NCBI RefSeq assembly: GCF_025147465.1
Contig: NZ_JALXOZ010000003.1
Coordinates: 62,001 to 126,000, forward strand
Direction of reading: 5' to 3'
From: Dermabacter sp. p3-SID358
Lineage (GTDB): Bacteria > Actinomycetota > Actinomycetes > Actinomycetales > Dermabacteraceae
DNA length: 64,000 nt
The notes under the pieces were generated by a model, which was not told the DNA's origin, searched no databases, and saw only the letters and a list, made by a program, of their open reading frames with translations. Below are positions 17,437 to 28,730 of this stretch, one piece after another. The translations under genes were made by a program, and so were the position numbers. Within the stretch, counting starts at the first letter, position 1, and each line of letters opens with the position of its first letter.

Positions 17437-18115
17437 AACAGGAGGGTGGCCGCCGCGCCCTTTTTTGGTCCCGCCACTTTGGCTCATCTAGCTGGCCCCG
17501 CCACCTCGGCCCATCTAGCTGTTCTCCCTGTTTGGTTGCCTTCCTTTTGGTTTCGCCACCCTGGTTCATTTAGCTGTTTTCCTGTTTGGTTGCTTTTCTT
17601 TTCCCGCCGCCGCAACGAAAGTGGTGAAAAAGCGCCCTCTCACGGAGAAAAACGGTGCTCTGACGCGGTTATTCACCACTTTCGTGACAGGGAGGCGTAA
17701 GGGAACTAAGGAGAGGCCATGGGGTAGGGGAAAGGCTGTGGGGGTAGGGGAAGGCTGCAGCAGCAGGGATGCTGCTACGGGAGCCTATTGGGGTAGGGGA
17801 AGGTGCAGGGAGGAGAGGCTAGCAGGGAGGGCTGTTTGAGGGAGGTTGCCGGGGAGAGCGCGACTCTCAGCCAGGAGGGGGCAGCTCGGGGTGGTTCGGC
17901 GGTGCCAAGATTTCCGACGGATGACCAGGCAGTTCATCTTATCTGTGTCATTTTTTGGTCAACCGGCCACCAAATTGTCACTTTGAGTCTAGGCTTCACT
18001 GAGAACTGAGTCACAGACCCTCCTCTCGTCCCTTCCCCGGCCCCGGCCCTGGCGCGTCGATGATCCTGGTGCGCTCGGTTCGATTCCTCGAAGTTTCCCG
18101 TCAAAGGAGATCAGC
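17437..18115. repeat. 679-bp repeat-rich gap between dciA and the surface protease
   Basis: No gene is seen. From 17463 to 17605 there are imperfect tandem repeats built from CGCCAC-TGG-TCATCTAGCTG and CTGTTTGGTTGC segments (two to three copies each). A perfect 14-bp inverted repeat ACGAAAGTGGTGAA/TTCACCACTTTCGT lies at 17615-17628 and 17672-17685. G-rich direct copies of GGGGTAGGGGAA start at 17721, 17741 and 17790 and could form G-quadruplexes, with an AGCAGC/GCTGCT hairpin between them. Nearer the protease gene I see only its AAAGGAG ribosome-binding site. Confidence 0.7.
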
Positions 18116-21100
18116 GTGTCCCCAGGCTTTACGCGAAAGGTGCTTGCCGCGCTGTCGGTCAGCGCCGTCGCCGCGAGTTTCGCCGTTCCGGCAGCGCTCG
18201 CCGCACCTACCGATGACCACGACTCAACGCCTGCTATTTCGCAGATTCAGCGCGAGGCAATCCACAAACATCGCGAGAAGCGCGGCACTCGCCCCGTGTC
18301 GAATGAGCGCGTGCGCGTGGTCGTCATGTTGAAGAACCAACCGTCGGCCCCGAGCGAATCCGGCGAAAAGAACCGCCTTTCCTCCCAAGCGACGTTGCTT
18401 GAGTCGTGGAAGGCGAAGTACGGGCTCAAGGTTGATCGCCAGTTCGGTTACCTCGTGAACGGGTTCAGTGCTGAGATCCCCGAGGGCAAGATCCAGAATC
18501 TCGCGACCGAGAAGCAGGTGGCCTCCGTGCGCCGCGAGCGCGTGTACTACCAAAGCGAGTATTCAGCGCGCGACCTGCAGGGCATTCCTGCAGCGTACAA
18601 GGACTTCGGCGTTGATGGCGAAGGCACGGTCATCTCGATTATCGACTCGGGCGTGTACGCGAAGCACCCGGATATGCGCCTTGATGAGGGCGTTTTCTCC
18701 AAGGCGAAGATCAAGAAGATCAACCCGGAGGCCGCCGGCAAGTTCAACGAGAAGGTGCCCACCGGCTACAACTACGCGGATGACAACTTCGAGGTCATGG
18801 ACCTCACCGATTCGCAGCACGGCCAGCACGTTGCCGGAATTACCGCGGCGAACGGTTCCGAGGGTGACACCCCCGACTTTGCCTCGACTGGCCGCATCGA
18901 CGGCGCCGCGCCGAACGCGCAGCTTCTTGCGATGAAGGTTTTCTCGAATGACCCGAAGAAATCGTCCGGCGCGAACGATGGTGACATCATCGCCGCGATC
19001 GAGGATTCGGTGAAGCTCGATGCCGATGTCATCAATATGTCGCTCGGCAGCCCAAATGGCGTTCCAGATCTTTCCGATGGCGCCTACGAGGCGATGCGGA
19101 AGGCCCGCGAGCAGGGCGTGATCACGCTGGTCGCCGCCGGTAACGAGGGCCAGAACTTCTCGCTCGACGGTGGGCCAGATGACGTGCTCGGGCGCCTCGA
19201 TGATGGCGTGGCGGGAAGCCCCTCGACGAACGATTCGGCCTTCTCAATCGCCTCGGTGAATAACTCGACATTGAGCGTGCCGCTCGCGTATTTCGAGGCA
19301 AACGGCAAGCGCACAGATATCGGCTACCTCGAGGGCGTGGGTGAGCCCGACGCCAAGCCTCACCCCTACGAGTACGTGGGGCTTGGGCGCCCCGAGGATT
19401 ACAAGGACGGCATCGACCTCAAGGGTAAGTATGCGCTTATTTCGCGCGGCGAGATTTCCTTCGCGGAGAAATTCCAGTACGCCCTTGATCATGGCGCCGA
19501 GGGCGTCATGGTGTTCAACAGCGATGGCGAAGAGGGCTACCGCGGCATGGCGGGCATTGAGGACTTCGAGACCTTCGGTGCTGCCCTCACGAATGAGCAG
19601 GGCCACCAGCTCATCGATGCCCTCAAGGCCGATCCGAATGCGACCGTGACGTTTACCGACGAGATCAAGCAGGATCCGGCGCCCGACGGCCTCGAACCGA
19701 GTTCGTTCACGTCGTGGGGAACCCCGAACGACCTGTCGTTCAAGCCTCAGCTCGCGGGTATCGGCGGCAACGTGTACTCGACCGTTGGCGAAGATGGCTA
19801 CGAGAACATGAGCGGCACGTCGATGGCGACTCCGAACGTTGCGGGCATGAGCGCGCTTCTCACGGAGAAGTTCGCGGAGCGCTTCCCGAACGTCACGGGT
19901 GAAGAGCGCGTGGATCTGATCGAGACTTCGCTCATGAACACCGCGACGATCCTCGAGAATGAGGATGGGGTTCCGTACCTTCCGCGCCAGATCGGTGCGG
20001 GTCTCGCGCAGGTTGATCGCGCGCTCACGACCGACGTGACCGCGACCGTTGATGGCGAGGCATCCGTGGCGCTCGGCCAGATTAACGGCCCGAAGAGCTT
20101 CACGGTGACCCTCACCAATCGCGGCGATAAGGACCGCACGTTCGCCATCCCCGCGCAGAAGGTGCTCGGGGAAACGAATGAAGCGGGGCAGCCGACCCTC
20201 GCTCAGGTTTCGAGTGAGTCGCTTGCGGCGTCGGCCTCGAACGTGACCGTGCCTGCGGGCGGAACCGCCACGGTGCAGTTCACCCTGACCCCGCAAACGG
20301 CCTCCGGAAACCACTTCATCGAGGGCTGGGCGCAGTTCAAGGGCGAAAATGGCGCGCTTGACCTCGCTGTTCCCTACCTTGGTTTCGTGGGCGACTGGAA
20401 TGAGGAAAACATCATCCAGGAGCCGGGCAAGCCGTGGATGGAGGATGGCCCCGCCGACAATACGAATCTCGTGGGTTCGCTCGGCGAGGAGACCGCCGAG
20501 TTTAATACCCCTGACGAGGCGCCGCTCGCGCTTTCGCCCAATAACGACGGCCTTCTCGACACCGTGACTCCGGGCATTCTCCTCATGCGCAATGCCGATG
20601 CGATCGAATACGAGATTCTCGATTCGAACGGCAAGGTCCTCGCGACTCTCGGCAAGGACGAGATGGTTCGACGCGTCATCGGCGCGAACGTTCCAACCGC
20701 GTTCGACGGCGACCTCACCTTCATGGGGCGTTCATTCGATGGCACCCTGTGGGATGAGTCGACGGGCAAGCATACGCCTCTTACCGACGGCTCCTACACG
20801 TTCCGCCTCAAAGCCACGATCAACGAAGGTTACGAGCCGCAGGTCACCGATCTCCCGTTCACGGTGGATACCGCGGCGCCAACGGTGGAGATTCTCGAGA
20901 AGGAACCGGGCCGCGTGCACTTCACGGCCGTGGATAACGATGGCGGCTCCGGCATCCTGGATGACCCGATCGTGCTTACCGCGAGCGGCGACAAGGCCGA
21001 GGTGAAAAAGCAGGCCGACGACAGCTTCGTTGCAACGTTCGACTCTGCCACGCCATACGCCACGGTCGGCGCGGTCGATCACGGCTACAACGAAGCCTCC

Positions 21101-23416
21101 ACGATCGTGACCTTCAGCAACGATCCTCTGTTCGTGAACGTCAACGGGTACAGCATCGGTGAGGGTGAGAAGGCGTACGTGGGTAAGGATTCCGACGGTG
21201 CCCTCGAAGTATCGGGCGTCGTTCAGGGAGATGTTTCCCGCGTGAGCGTGAACGGTAACGACGCAAAGATCGTCGATGGCACGTTCGAGTACGTCGACAA
21301 GGCGTATAAGGGCCCCGAGCCGTACACCCTCGAAGTGGTGGCCTATGACGCTTCCGGCAAGGAGCTCGCGAAGCGCACGATCACTGTCGAGCAGGATTCA
21401 CAGGCACCGACCATCACCCTCGATGATGGCGTGCTCAACGAGAACGGGAAACTTGTGGTGGCGGAAGATGGCTCCTACACGCTCTCCGGGACAATCGCGG
21501 ATGAGCGCGAAGGTGCCAAGCTCAAGGCCTGGATCTTCAACGAACCTGTTGAGGTCAAAGAAGACGGCTCGTTCACGTTCTCCGGAAAGGTCGATCCAAA
21601 CGTTCCCGTCGTGACCATCGTTGCGAGCGATGGCGCCTCGAAGGACACTCTCGACGTTGAAATCGAGGGCCGCGAGGCTCCCGCGCCGGAGGAAGAACCG
21701 GAGGAAGACGCGTTCGCGCGCCCCACGTACGACCCGGAGACGTGCGACTCGGAAGAGAACTGGTGTGACATCAACTCAACGAGCGAAGGCGTGAGCGAGG
21801 ACGGTAAAACGCTGCATCTCACGGGCACCATCAACGATCCCGTGAGCTCGATCGAGTTCATCCCCACCTCGCGCGCGAAGGATGGCACGATCACGAGGAA
21901 CGAACCGATTTCCGCGACGATCGAGGGCGACAAGTTCAGCGTTGACCTCCCGATCGAGATGGGCATCCTCGACTTCCATCAGATCGTGAAAGACGACAAG
22001 GGCGAAGAGAAGTTCAGCGGGTCGTTCCGCCTGTGGGTGGACGTCAAGCCGCCGAGCCTCGACTTCACCGAGCCGAGCCTCGTGGGTGGCACCCTCTACA
22101 CGAACACCGACGACGTGACTTTCAAGGGCACGATCAGTGATGACGGTTGGGGCCACTACCTCGCGCTCAATAACGAGTACGTGACCGATTTTGTGCGCGA
22201 CAATCACCCCGGTGACGAGGTGAATCGTCAGGACTTCGAGCACCTCGTGACGGTGCGCGATGGCGACAAGCTCCTCGTGTATTCGAATGATTCGATGGGG
22301 AACGAGCTCGTCGCGGTGATCCCGGTTGTTCTCGATAAGGTCAACCCCACGGTGGGCCTCGACACGGTTGAGAACCTCCAGGTCATCCGTGACCAGCGTG
22401 ACCTCGAAGCGTGGGGTGAGGACGACAACCTCGCGAACGTCTCCGTGAGCCTCAATGGCAAGGAGATCTACAAAGAGAACACCGAGCTCACGAGCACTGC
22501 CGTGGACGTTGAAGGTGTCCTCGCGCCGCCCAAGAATGACGATGGCGGCAATGAAGACCCGGCCGCGCAGCAAAGCGCGAACGGCGGGGGCGAGGCTGCG
22601 AACACTGAGGAGTCCGCAAACGCTGATGAGGCCGCAAGGCCTGCCGAGACCACAGCCGTGGATGGCACCGAGACGCACAACGTGCAAACGCGCCTCGGCA
22701 CCACCATCAAGACTGCCGATCTCCCGGCGGGCTTCTACACCGCGAGCGTGCAGGCGACCGACCTTGCCGGCAACAAGGAGACGACCACTACGACGTTCTA
22801 CGTTGACGACGAGGCCGCGATTGAGGGCCCTGACTCGGTGACGTTCGAAGTTGAGAAGGGCGCGCTCGCGGACCAGGCCGCGGCAGCGAAGCAGGTTCTC
22901 GATCACTACACGGTGATCGATGATGGCTCCGCGTTCGCGAAGGGCGACACGGTTCTGGGCCTCGCGCCCGGTACCGTTCTCGTTCCCGGAGAGCAGAAGG
23001 TCACGCTCGTCGCGACCGATGCCGATGGCCGTATCGTCATGCGCACCGTAACGGTGACGATCACCGAGAAGGTGAAGCAACCCGCGCCCGCGGATTCTGC
23101 CCCGCCCGCAAACCCCGGTGACGACGCCCCCGAGCGGCCCGCCAACCCCGACACGGATGGCGGCACCAGCCCAGGCCAGCCGCCCGTGCGCGACGACGGT
23201 ACCAACTCGGGCCAGCCGCCTGCGAAGGACGGCGGAACCGAGGGTGGCCGTGCGCCCGGGAAGTCCGACGGCTCCTCCGAGGGCTCGCGCTCGCATCGCC
23301 ACATCGATCTGCCGCGCACGGGTGCGGAGATCGCGGCGACCGCGGGTCTCGCGGCGCTCATCGTGCTTGGCGGCATCGCGATCCTTGTGATTGCGAGGAG
23401 GCGAGGCGACAAGTAA
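18116..23416 (+). CDS. Large sortase-anchored subtilisin-like serine protease (C5a-peptidase/lactocepin type)
   Basis: A Sec signal peptide (ending ALAAPTDD) and inhibitor-like propeptide precede an S8 peptidase domain. The triad is Asp in ISIIDSGV (about residue 177), His in QHGQHVAG (about 236) and Ser in GTSMATPNVAG (about 567). A PA insert (about 400-520) contains SFAEKFQYALDHGAEGVMVFN. Fn3-like and Ig-like repeats fill about 640-1,600, and a Pro/Gly/Asp stalk leads to LPRTGAE (about 1,732), a TM helix and RRRGDK for cell-wall sorting. The start is GTG 18116 behind AAAGGAG. The protein should cleave host or nutritional proteins at the cell surface. Its position between dciA and gyrB is unusual for an accessory gene. 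Confidence 0.93.
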   Translation: MSPGFTRKVLAALSVSAVAASFAVPAALAAPTDDHDSTPAISQIQREAIHKHREKRGTRPVSNERVRVVVMLKNQPSAPSESGEKNRLSSQATLLESWKAKYGLKVDRQFGYLVNGFSAEIPEGKIQNLATEKQVASVRRERVYYQSEYSARDLQGIPAAYKDFGVDGEGTVISIIDSGVYAKHPDMRLDEGVFSKAKIKKINPEAAGKFNEKVPTGYNYADDNFEVMDLTDSQHGQHVAGITAANGSEGDTPDFASTGRIDGAAPNAQLLAMKVFSNDPKKSSGANDGDIIAAIEDSVKLDADVINMSLGSPNGVPDLSDGAYEAMRKAREQGVITLVAAGNEGQNFSLDGGPDDVLGRLDDGVAGSPSTNDSAFSIASVNNSTLSVPLAYFEANGKRTDIGYLEGVGEPDAKPHPYEYVGLGRPEDYKDGIDLKGKYALISRGEISFAEKFQYALDHGAEGVMVFNSDGEEGYRGMAGIEDFETFGAALTNEQGHQLIDALKADPNATVTFTDEIKQDPAPDGLEPSSFTSWGTPNDLSFKPQLAGIGGNVYSTVGEDGYENMSGTSMATPNVAGMSALLTEKFAERFPNVTGEERVDLIETSLMNTATILENEDGVPYLPRQIGAGLAQVDRALTTDVTATVDGEASVALGQINGPKSFTVTLTNRGDKDRTFAIPAQKVLGETNEAGQPTLAQVSSESLAASASNVTVPAGGTATVQFTLTPQTASGNHFIEGWAQFKGENGALDLAVPYLGFVGDWNEENIIQEPGKPWMEDGPADNTNLVGSLGEETAEFNTPDEAPLALSPNNDGLLDTVTPGILLMRNADAIEYEILDSNGKVLATLGKDEMVRRVIGANVPTAFDGDLTFMGRSFDGTLWDESTGKHTPLTDGSYTFRLKATINEGYEPQVTDLPFTVDTAAPTVEILEKEPGRVHFTAVDNDGGSGILDDPIVLTASGDKAEVKKQADDSFVATFDSATPYATVGAVDHGYNEASTIVTFSNDPLFVNVNGYSIGEGEKAYVGKDSDGALEVSGVVQGDVSRVSVNGNDAKIVDGTFEYVDKAYKGPEPYTLEVVAYDASGKELAKRTITVEQDSQAPTITLDDGVLNENGKLVVAEDGSYTLSGTIADEREGAKLKAWIFNEPVEVKEDGSFTFSGKVDPNVPVVTIVASDGASKDTLDVEIEGREAPAPEEEPEEDAFARPTYDPETCDSEENWCDINSTSEGVSEDGKTLHLTGTINDPVSSIEFIPTSRAKDGTITRNEPISATIEGDKFSVDLPIEMGILDFHQIVKDDKGEEKFSGSFRLWVDVKPPSLDFTEPSLVGGTLYTNTDDVTFKGTISDDGWGHYLALNNEYVTDFVRDNHPGDEVNRQDFEHLVTVRDGDKLLVYSNDSMGNELVAVIPVVLDKVNPTVGLDTVENLQVIRDQRDLEAWGEDDNLANVSVSLNGKEIYKENTELTSTAVDVEGVLAPPKNDDGGNEDPAAQQSANGGGEAANTEESANADEAARPAETTAVDGTETHNVQTRLGTTIKTADLPAGFYTASVQATDLAGNKETTTTTFYVDDEAAIEGPDSVTFEVEKGALADQAAAAKQVLDHYTVIDDGSAFAKGDTVLGLAPGTVLVPGEQKVTLVATDADGRIVMRTVTVTITEKVKQPAPADSAPPANPGDDAPERPANPDTDGGTSPGQPPVRDDGTNSGQPPAKDGGTEGGRAPGKSDGSSEGSRSHRHIDLPRTGAEIAATAGLAALIVLGGIAILVIARRRGDK

Positions 23417-23953
23417 CCAAAGGGCATCGAAGGCATGTGCTCTCGAAGAAGGAGTAAGGCCCTGAGGTAGGCCCGGGAACGGGTCAAGGAATGGTGGGGT
23501 GTTGGAGGCCGGCAAGCGTCGGACTTCGCACCCCACCCTTTTCTCCTCTTTCCCTGGATTGCATAGAGGTTATGGGGGCTATTTCCGCCGGCCCCGCTCG
23601 GGACTGCCCGTCTGGCCTTGGTTTGGTGTGGCTCCTCCAGACCTTCCTCGCCCACCGTGTCACGTCACTCAAACCCCCACAAACCCTCTGGAATTCAGTG
23701 GGGGAGGGCTGTGCTGACCGACACACGCGGTGCCGATCTACGCTCATGACACCATTTTTGGGGTTCCCGTGCGGTAAAATTTGAGGGTTGAGAGTGGTCG
23801 AGCCCCGCTCAGCGGCCCGCAAACGGCCCTGAGAGGCCACGGGCCCCCGAAATGGGCCCGGCCCCGTACCGAGGGGTGGAGGTGGCTTACGGGCCCTCGA
23901 TCCTCACACCCGGGTTCGACCGACCCGGCGTTGACCATCAAGGAGATTCCTTC
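23417..23953. other. 537-bp gap before gyrB
   Basis: It contains the protease terminator (separate entry) and the gyrB leader. No convincing gene is seen: short frames run through the terminator and lack ribosome-binding sites. The gyrB promoter should lie here, but I find no clear -35/-10 pair. Confidence 0.5.
23493..23545 (+). terminator. Terminator of the surface protease gene
   Basis: GGTGGGGTG (23493-23501) pairs with CACCCCACC (23529-23537), followed by a T-rich tail CTTTTCTCC. The loop contains the dispersed motif GGCAAGCGTCGGAC. Confidence 0.7.
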
Positions 23954-26029
23954 GTGAGCGAAGCCCAGGAAAACGCACCGCATTACGACGCCTCGGACAT
24001 CACGGTCCTCGAAGGCCTCGAGGCGGTTCGCAAACGTCCAGGCATGTACATCGGCTCGACCGGCGAGCGCGGGCTGCACCACCTCGTGTACGAGATCGTC
24101 GATAACTCGGTTGACGAAGCGCTCGCGGGCTACGCGAGTGAGATCACCGTGGACGTGCTCGAGGATGGCGGCGTGCGCGTGATCGACGATGGCCGCGGTA
24201 TCCCCGTTGCCATGCACCCCACGGAGAAGAAGCCGGCGGTTGAGCTCGTGCTTACTGTTCTTCACGCGGGCGGCAAGTTCGGTGGTGGCGGCTACGCGGT
24301 CTCGGGTGGCCTCCACGGCGTGGGTTCTTCCGTGGTGAACGCGCTCTCGAAGCGCCTCGAGGTCGAGATCAAGCGCGACGGCTACGTGTGGCGCCAGCAG
24401 TACACGCATGGCGTGCCGGATGCCCCGCTCGAGAAGGGCGAGGAAACCGAAGAAACGGGCACGTCGCTCACCTTCTGGGCCGATGGCGACATCTTCGAAA
24501 CCACCGAGTATGAGTTCGAGACGCTGCGCAAGCGTTTCCAGCAGATGGCGTTCCTTAACAAGGGCCTCAAGATCACCCTCACGGATCACCGACCGGTGGA
24601 GGATCCCGTTGACGATGATCTTCCGGATCTCGACAACCTCGACGAGGACGTTGATGAAAACGACGGCATCAACGACGCGGCGCGCCCCACCGACGCGGGC
24701 GCCGATACGGCCGAGAAGCCGAAGACGAAGACCGTGACGTTCCTGTATGAGCAGGGGCTTGAGGATTTCGTCAAGTACATCAACAAGCAAAAGCGCGCCG
24801 AGGTGATCCACCCGGAGATCATCAGCTTCGATAGCGAAGACACCGACCACATGATCTCGGTGGAGATCGCGATGCAGTGGACCACGGCGTACTCGGAGTC
24901 GGTGCACACGTACGCGAACACGATCAACACGCACGAGGGCGGCACCCACGAAGAGGGCTTCCGCAGCGCCCTCACCGGCGTGATCAACCGCTACGCGCGC
25001 TCGAACAACCTCATGAAGGAAAAGGACGCTAACCTCACGGGTGAGGACATCCGTGAGGGCCTCACGGCAGTTGTGTCCGTGAAGCTTGGCGAGCCGCAGT
25101 TTGAGGGGCAGACCAAAACGAAGCTCGGCAACACGATTGCGCGCACGTTCGTGTCGAAGGTCATGACCGACAAGCTCGGCGACTGGGCCTCGGCCCACCC
25201 GAACGAGATGAAGATGATCGTCACGAAGGCGCAATCGGCGGCCGCGGCCCGCGAGGCCGCCCGCAAGGCGCGCGATGCGACTCGCCGCAAGTCGCCGCTC
25301 GAAACGGGTGGCATGCCCGGCAAGCTTCGTGACTGCTCGAGCCGCAATCCCGCGATTAGCGAAATCTTCATCGTTGAGGGCGACTCGGCAGGCGGCTCGG
25401 CTGTGTCTGGCCGTGACCCGAAGACCCAGGCGATTCTCCCGATCCGCGGCAAGATTCTTAACGTGGAGAAGGCGCGCCTTGATCGCGCCCTCGATAACGC
25501 CGAGGTGCGCTCGCTCATCACGGCGTTCGGCACGGGCATCGGCGAGGATTTCGATCCCACGAAGCTGCGCTACCACAAGATCATTCTCATGGCGGATGCC
25601 GACGTTGACGGCCAGCACATTTGCACGCTCCTGCTTACCCTGCTGTTCCGCTACATGCGTCCGCTCATCGAGCTTGGGCACGTGTTCATCGCGATGCCGC
25701 CGCTGTATCGGCTTAAGTGGACGAACTCGCCGCACGAGTACGTGTTCAGCGACGCCGAGCGCGATCAGAAGCTTGAGGAGGGCCGCGCCGCTGGCAAGCG
25801 CATCCCGAAGGACAACGGCATTCAGCGCTACAAGGGTCTCGGCGAGATGGATTGGCGCGAGCTGCAAACCACGACGATGGATCGCAATCTGCGCACCCTC
25901 AAGCAGGTGACGATGGCCGAAGCCGCCGACGCCGACGCGGTGTTCAGCGTGCTCATGGGCGACGACGTGGATGCGCGCCGCCGGTTCATTCAAGAAAACG
26001 CGAAGGACGTGCGCTTCCTCGATATCTAA
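23954..26029 (+). CDS. gyrB: DNA gyrase subunit B
   Basis: This is the ATPase subunit of gyrase. The GHKL ATPase has [21 protein letters not shown] and [15 protein letters not shown]; the TOPRIM domain has EGDSAGGSA and DADVDGQHI; the C-terminus ends in [11 protein letters not shown] choose GTG 23954, behind AAGGAG, rather than upstream in-frame starts; the start [16 protein letters not shown] fits homologues and gives 691 residues. An acidic insert of about 40 residues ([17 protein letters not shown] onwards) sits in the transducer region. gyrA follows 69 bases downstream. Confidence 0.97.
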   Translation: MSEAQENAPHYDASDITVLEGLEAVRKRPGMYIGSTGERGLHHLVYEIVDNSVDEALAGYASEITVDVLEDGGVRVIDDGRGIPVAMHPTEKKPAVELVLTVLHAGGKFGGGGYAVSGGLHGVGSSVVNALSKRLEVEIKRDGYVWRQQYTHGVPDAPLEKGEETEETGTSLTFWADGDIFETTEYEFETLRKRFQQMAFLNKGLKITLTDHRPVEDPVDDDLPDLDNLDEDVDENDGINDAARPTDAGADTAEKPKTKTVTFLYEQGLEDFVKYINKQKRAEVIHPEIISFDSEDTDHMISVEIAMQWTTAYSESVHTYANTINTHEGGTHEEGFRSALTGVINRYARSNNLMKEKDANLTGEDIREGLTAVVSVKLGEPQFEGQTKTKLGNTIARTFVSKVMTDKLGDWASAHPNEMKMIVTKAQSAAAAREAARKARDATRRKSPLETGGMPGKLRDCSSRNPAISEIFIVEGDSAGGSAVSGRDPKTQAILPIRGKILNVEKARLDRALDNAEVRSLITAFGTGIGEDFDPTKLRYHKIILMADADVDGQHICTLLLTLLFRYMRPLIELGHVFIAMPPLYRLKWTNSPHEYVFSDAERDQKLEEGRAAGKRIPKDNGIQRYKGLGEMDWRELQTTTMDRNLRTLKQVTMAEAADADAVFSVLMGDDVDARRRFIQENAKDVRFLDI

Positions 26030-26098
26030 ATCGCGCGCCGAGAGGCGAAGCGCGGTTATTGAGAGAGCATTCACGCGAGGAAGAGTAGGGGAGAAGAC

Positions 26099-28726
26099 AT
26101 GAGCGACGAGAACATCGAAGATCAGGGCCCGAAGAGCGCCGAGGATCTCGAACACGCGATCCCGCAGGGCCTCACGACAACCGTCGATGCGATCGACGAG
26201 GACGAGAGCGATCAGATCTTCCAGGTTGATCTGAATAAGGAGATGCAAAAGAGCTACCTCGATTACGCGATGAGCGTGATCGTGGGGCGTGCACTCCCCG
26301 ATGTGCGCGACGGCCTCAAGCCGGTGCACCGCCGCATCGTGTACGGCATGTACGACGGTGGCTACCGCCCGGAGCGTTCCTTCAGCAAGTGCGCGAAGGT
26401 CGTTGGCGAGGTCATGGGTACGTACCACCCGCACGGCGATTCCGCGATTTACGATGCGCTCGTGCGCCTCGTGCAGCCGTGGAACTTGCGCTACCCTCTC
26501 GTGCTCGGCCAGGGCAACTTCGGCTCGGCCGGTGATGACGGCGCCGCGGCCTCGAGGTACACCGAGTGCAAGATGTCGCCGCTCGCCCTCGAGCTCGTGC
26601 GCGACATCAACGAAGACACCGTGGACATGGTGGGCAACTACGACAACACGGTCGATGAGCCCGTGGTTTTGCCCTCACGTTTCCCGAACCTCCTCGTGAA
26701 CGGCTCGGCGGGTATCGCCGTGGGTATGGCAACCAACATCCCCCCGCACAACCTGCGCGAGGTTGCCTCGGCGGTGCAGTGGCTGCTCACGAATCCCGAG
26801 GCCACGAAGGAAGAGCTCCTCGAGGCGTGCATCGAGCGCATCCAGGGCCCCGACTTCCCGAATGGCGCGACCATCACGGGTCGCAAGGGCATCGAGGAGG
26901 CGTACCGCACGGGCCGCGGCTCGATCACGCAGCGCGCGGTCGTCAAGACCGAAGAGATCAACGGTCGCCTCGCTCTCGTCGTGACTGAGCTGCCCTACCA
27001 GGTCAATCCCGACAACCTCGCCCGCAAGATCGCCGAGCTCGTCAAGGCCGGCCGCATCCAGGGCATCGCCGACATCACCGATGAAACCTCCGGTAAAACT
27101 GGCCAGCGCCTCGTGCTCACCCTCAAGCGCGATGCGGTCGCGAAGGTTGTGCTCAATAACCTTTACAAGCAGACCCAGCTTCAGGAGAACTTCTCCGCGA
27201 ACATGCTCGCGATCGTCAATGACGTGCCGCGCACGCTCTCGATCGACTCGTTCGTGCGGGAGTGGACGAAGCACCAGATCGACGTCATCGTGCGTCGCAC
27301 TCGCTTCCGCCTTCGCAAGGCCGAGGAGCAGATCCACATCTACCGCGGCTACCTCAAGGCCCTCGATGCGCTCGACGAGGTCATCGCGACCATTCGCCGC
27401 TCGCCCGACGTGGACGAGGCCCGCACAGCCCTCATCGCGCTCCTCGACATCGATGAAATCCAGGCGAACGCGATTCTCGCCCTCCAGCTTCGCCGCCTCG
27501 CGGCCCTCGAGCGCCAGAAGATTACCGAGGAACACGATCGCCTCGCCGCGTTGATCCTCGAGTACGAGGAAATCCTTGGCAGCGAGCAGCGCCAGCGCGA
27601 AATCGTGAGCGAGGAACTCGACGCGATCGTCGAGAAGTACGGCGATGAGCGCCGCACGCAGATCGTCCCCTTCGATGGCGATGTTTCGGTTGAGGATCTC
27701 ATTCCCGAAGAGGACATGGTCGTCACGATTACGCGCGGCGGCTGGGTCAAGCGCACGAAGACCGATGAATACCGCGCGCAAAAGCGTGGCGGCAAGGGCG
27801 TGCGCGGCGCGAGCCTGCGCGAGAACGACGTGGTCGATCACTTCTTTACGACCACGACCCACAAGTGGCTTTTGTTCTTCACGAACTTCGGTCGCGTGTA
27901 CCGCATCAAGGGATATGAGCTTCCCGAGGCGCCGCGCGATTCGAAGGGCCAGCACATCGCGAATCTCCTCGAGTTCCAGCCGAACGAGTCGATCCGTTCC
28001 GTGCTCGTGATCGGCGGGTACGACGAGGCCGAATACCTTGTGCTCGCCACCAAGCACGGCATCGTCAAAAAGACCGCGATGAGCGCGTTCGATTCGAACC
28101 GCAGCGCCGGCCTGATCGCGATCAACCTGCGTGAGTTCGAGGGGTCCGACGGTTCCCTCGTCACCGATGAGCTTGTGGCGGCCCGCGCTGTCAACGGCGA
28201 CGATCACCTGCTGCTCGTGTCGAAGAACGGCCAGAGCGTGCGGTTCCCCGCTTCCGACGATGTGCTGCGCCCCATGGGCCGCGTTACGGGCGGTGTGACC
28301 GGCATGAAGTTCCGCGGTGATGATGAGCTTCTCGCGATGGACGTTGCTCATCCAGGAACGTTCGTGTTCACCGTGACCGATTCCGGCTTTGCGAAGCGCT
28401 CCTCGATCGATGAGTACCGCGTCCAAGGCCGCGGCGGCCTCGGCATCAAGGTCGCGAAGCTCCCGAACGACCGCGGTCACCTCGTGGGCGCTGCCGTTGT
28501 GGAAGAAACCGATGAAGTTTTCGTGCTCATGGAGAAGGGCAAGGTCGTGCGGTCTTCCGTCGCGGGCGTGCCGTCCAAGGGCCGTGACACGATGGGCGTC
28601 GTCTTCGCGAAGCCCGACCAGAAAGACTCGATCATCCTCGTCAACGTGTTCAAGGAAAGTGAACCGGATGACGAGGCGGAGGAAGCTGGCAATGATGATG
28701 CCGGCGATGCCGTAGTCTCGGACTGA
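26099..28726 (+). CDS. gyrA: DNA gyrase subunit A
   Basis: This subunit cleaves and rejoins DNA. The N-terminal winged-helix core contains [19 protein letters not shown] and the catalytic tyrosine in [10 protein letters not shown] (Tyr about 154). The quinolone-resistance region reads GDSAIYD, i.e. Ser and Asp at the two classic positions, the susceptible form in many species. The C-terminal beta-pinwheel carries the GyrA box QKRGGKG (about residue 561). The 875 residues end in an acidic tail. DUF3566 follows 4 bases later. Confidence 0.98.
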   Translation: MSDENIEDQGPKSAEDLEHAIPQGLTTTVDAIDEDESDQIFQVDLNKEMQKSYLDYAMSVIVGRALPDVRDGLKPVHRRIVYGMYDGGYRPERSFSKCAKVVGEVMGTYHPHGDSAIYDALVRLVQPWNLRYPLVLGQGNFGSAGDDGAAASRYTECKMSPLALELVRDINEDTVDMVGNYDNTVDEPVVLPSRFPNLLVNGSAGIAVGMATNIPPHNLREVASAVQWLLTNPEATKEELLEACIERIQGPDFPNGATITGRKGIEEAYRTGRGSITQRAVVKTEEINGRLALVVTELPYQVNPDNLARKIAELVKAGRIQGIADITDETSGKTGQRLVLTLKRDAVAKVVLNNLYKQTQLQENFSANMLAIVNDVPRTLSIDSFVREWTKHQIDVIVRRTRFRLRKAEEQIHIYRGYLKALDALDEVIATIRRSPDVDEARTALIALLDIDEIQANAILALQLRRLAALERQKITEEHDRLAALILEYEEILGSEQRQREIVSEELDAIVEKYGDERRTQIVPFDGDVSVEDLIPEEDMVVTITRGGWVKRTKTDEYRAQKRGGKGVRGASLRENDVVDHFFTTTTHKWLLFFTNFGRVYRIKGYELPEAPRDSKGQHIANLLEFQPNESIRSVLVIGGYDEAEYLVLATKHGIVKKTAMSAFDSNRSAGLIAINLREFEGSDGSLVTDELVAARAVNGDDHLLLVSKNGQSVRFPASDDVLRPMGRVTGGVTGMKFRGDDELLAMDVAHPGTFVFTVTDSGFAKRSSIDEYRVQGRGGLGIKVAKLPNDRGHLVGAAVVEETDEVFVLMEKGKVVRSSVAGVPSKGRDTMGVVFAKPDQKDSIILVNVFKESEPDDEAEEAGNDDAGDAVVSD

Positions 28727-28730
28727 TCGA

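Noticed and set aside
23744..26434. 896-codon minus-strand frame opposite gyrB
   Set aside because: Antisense to a universally conserved gene; the length reflects the lack of stops in high-GC complement.
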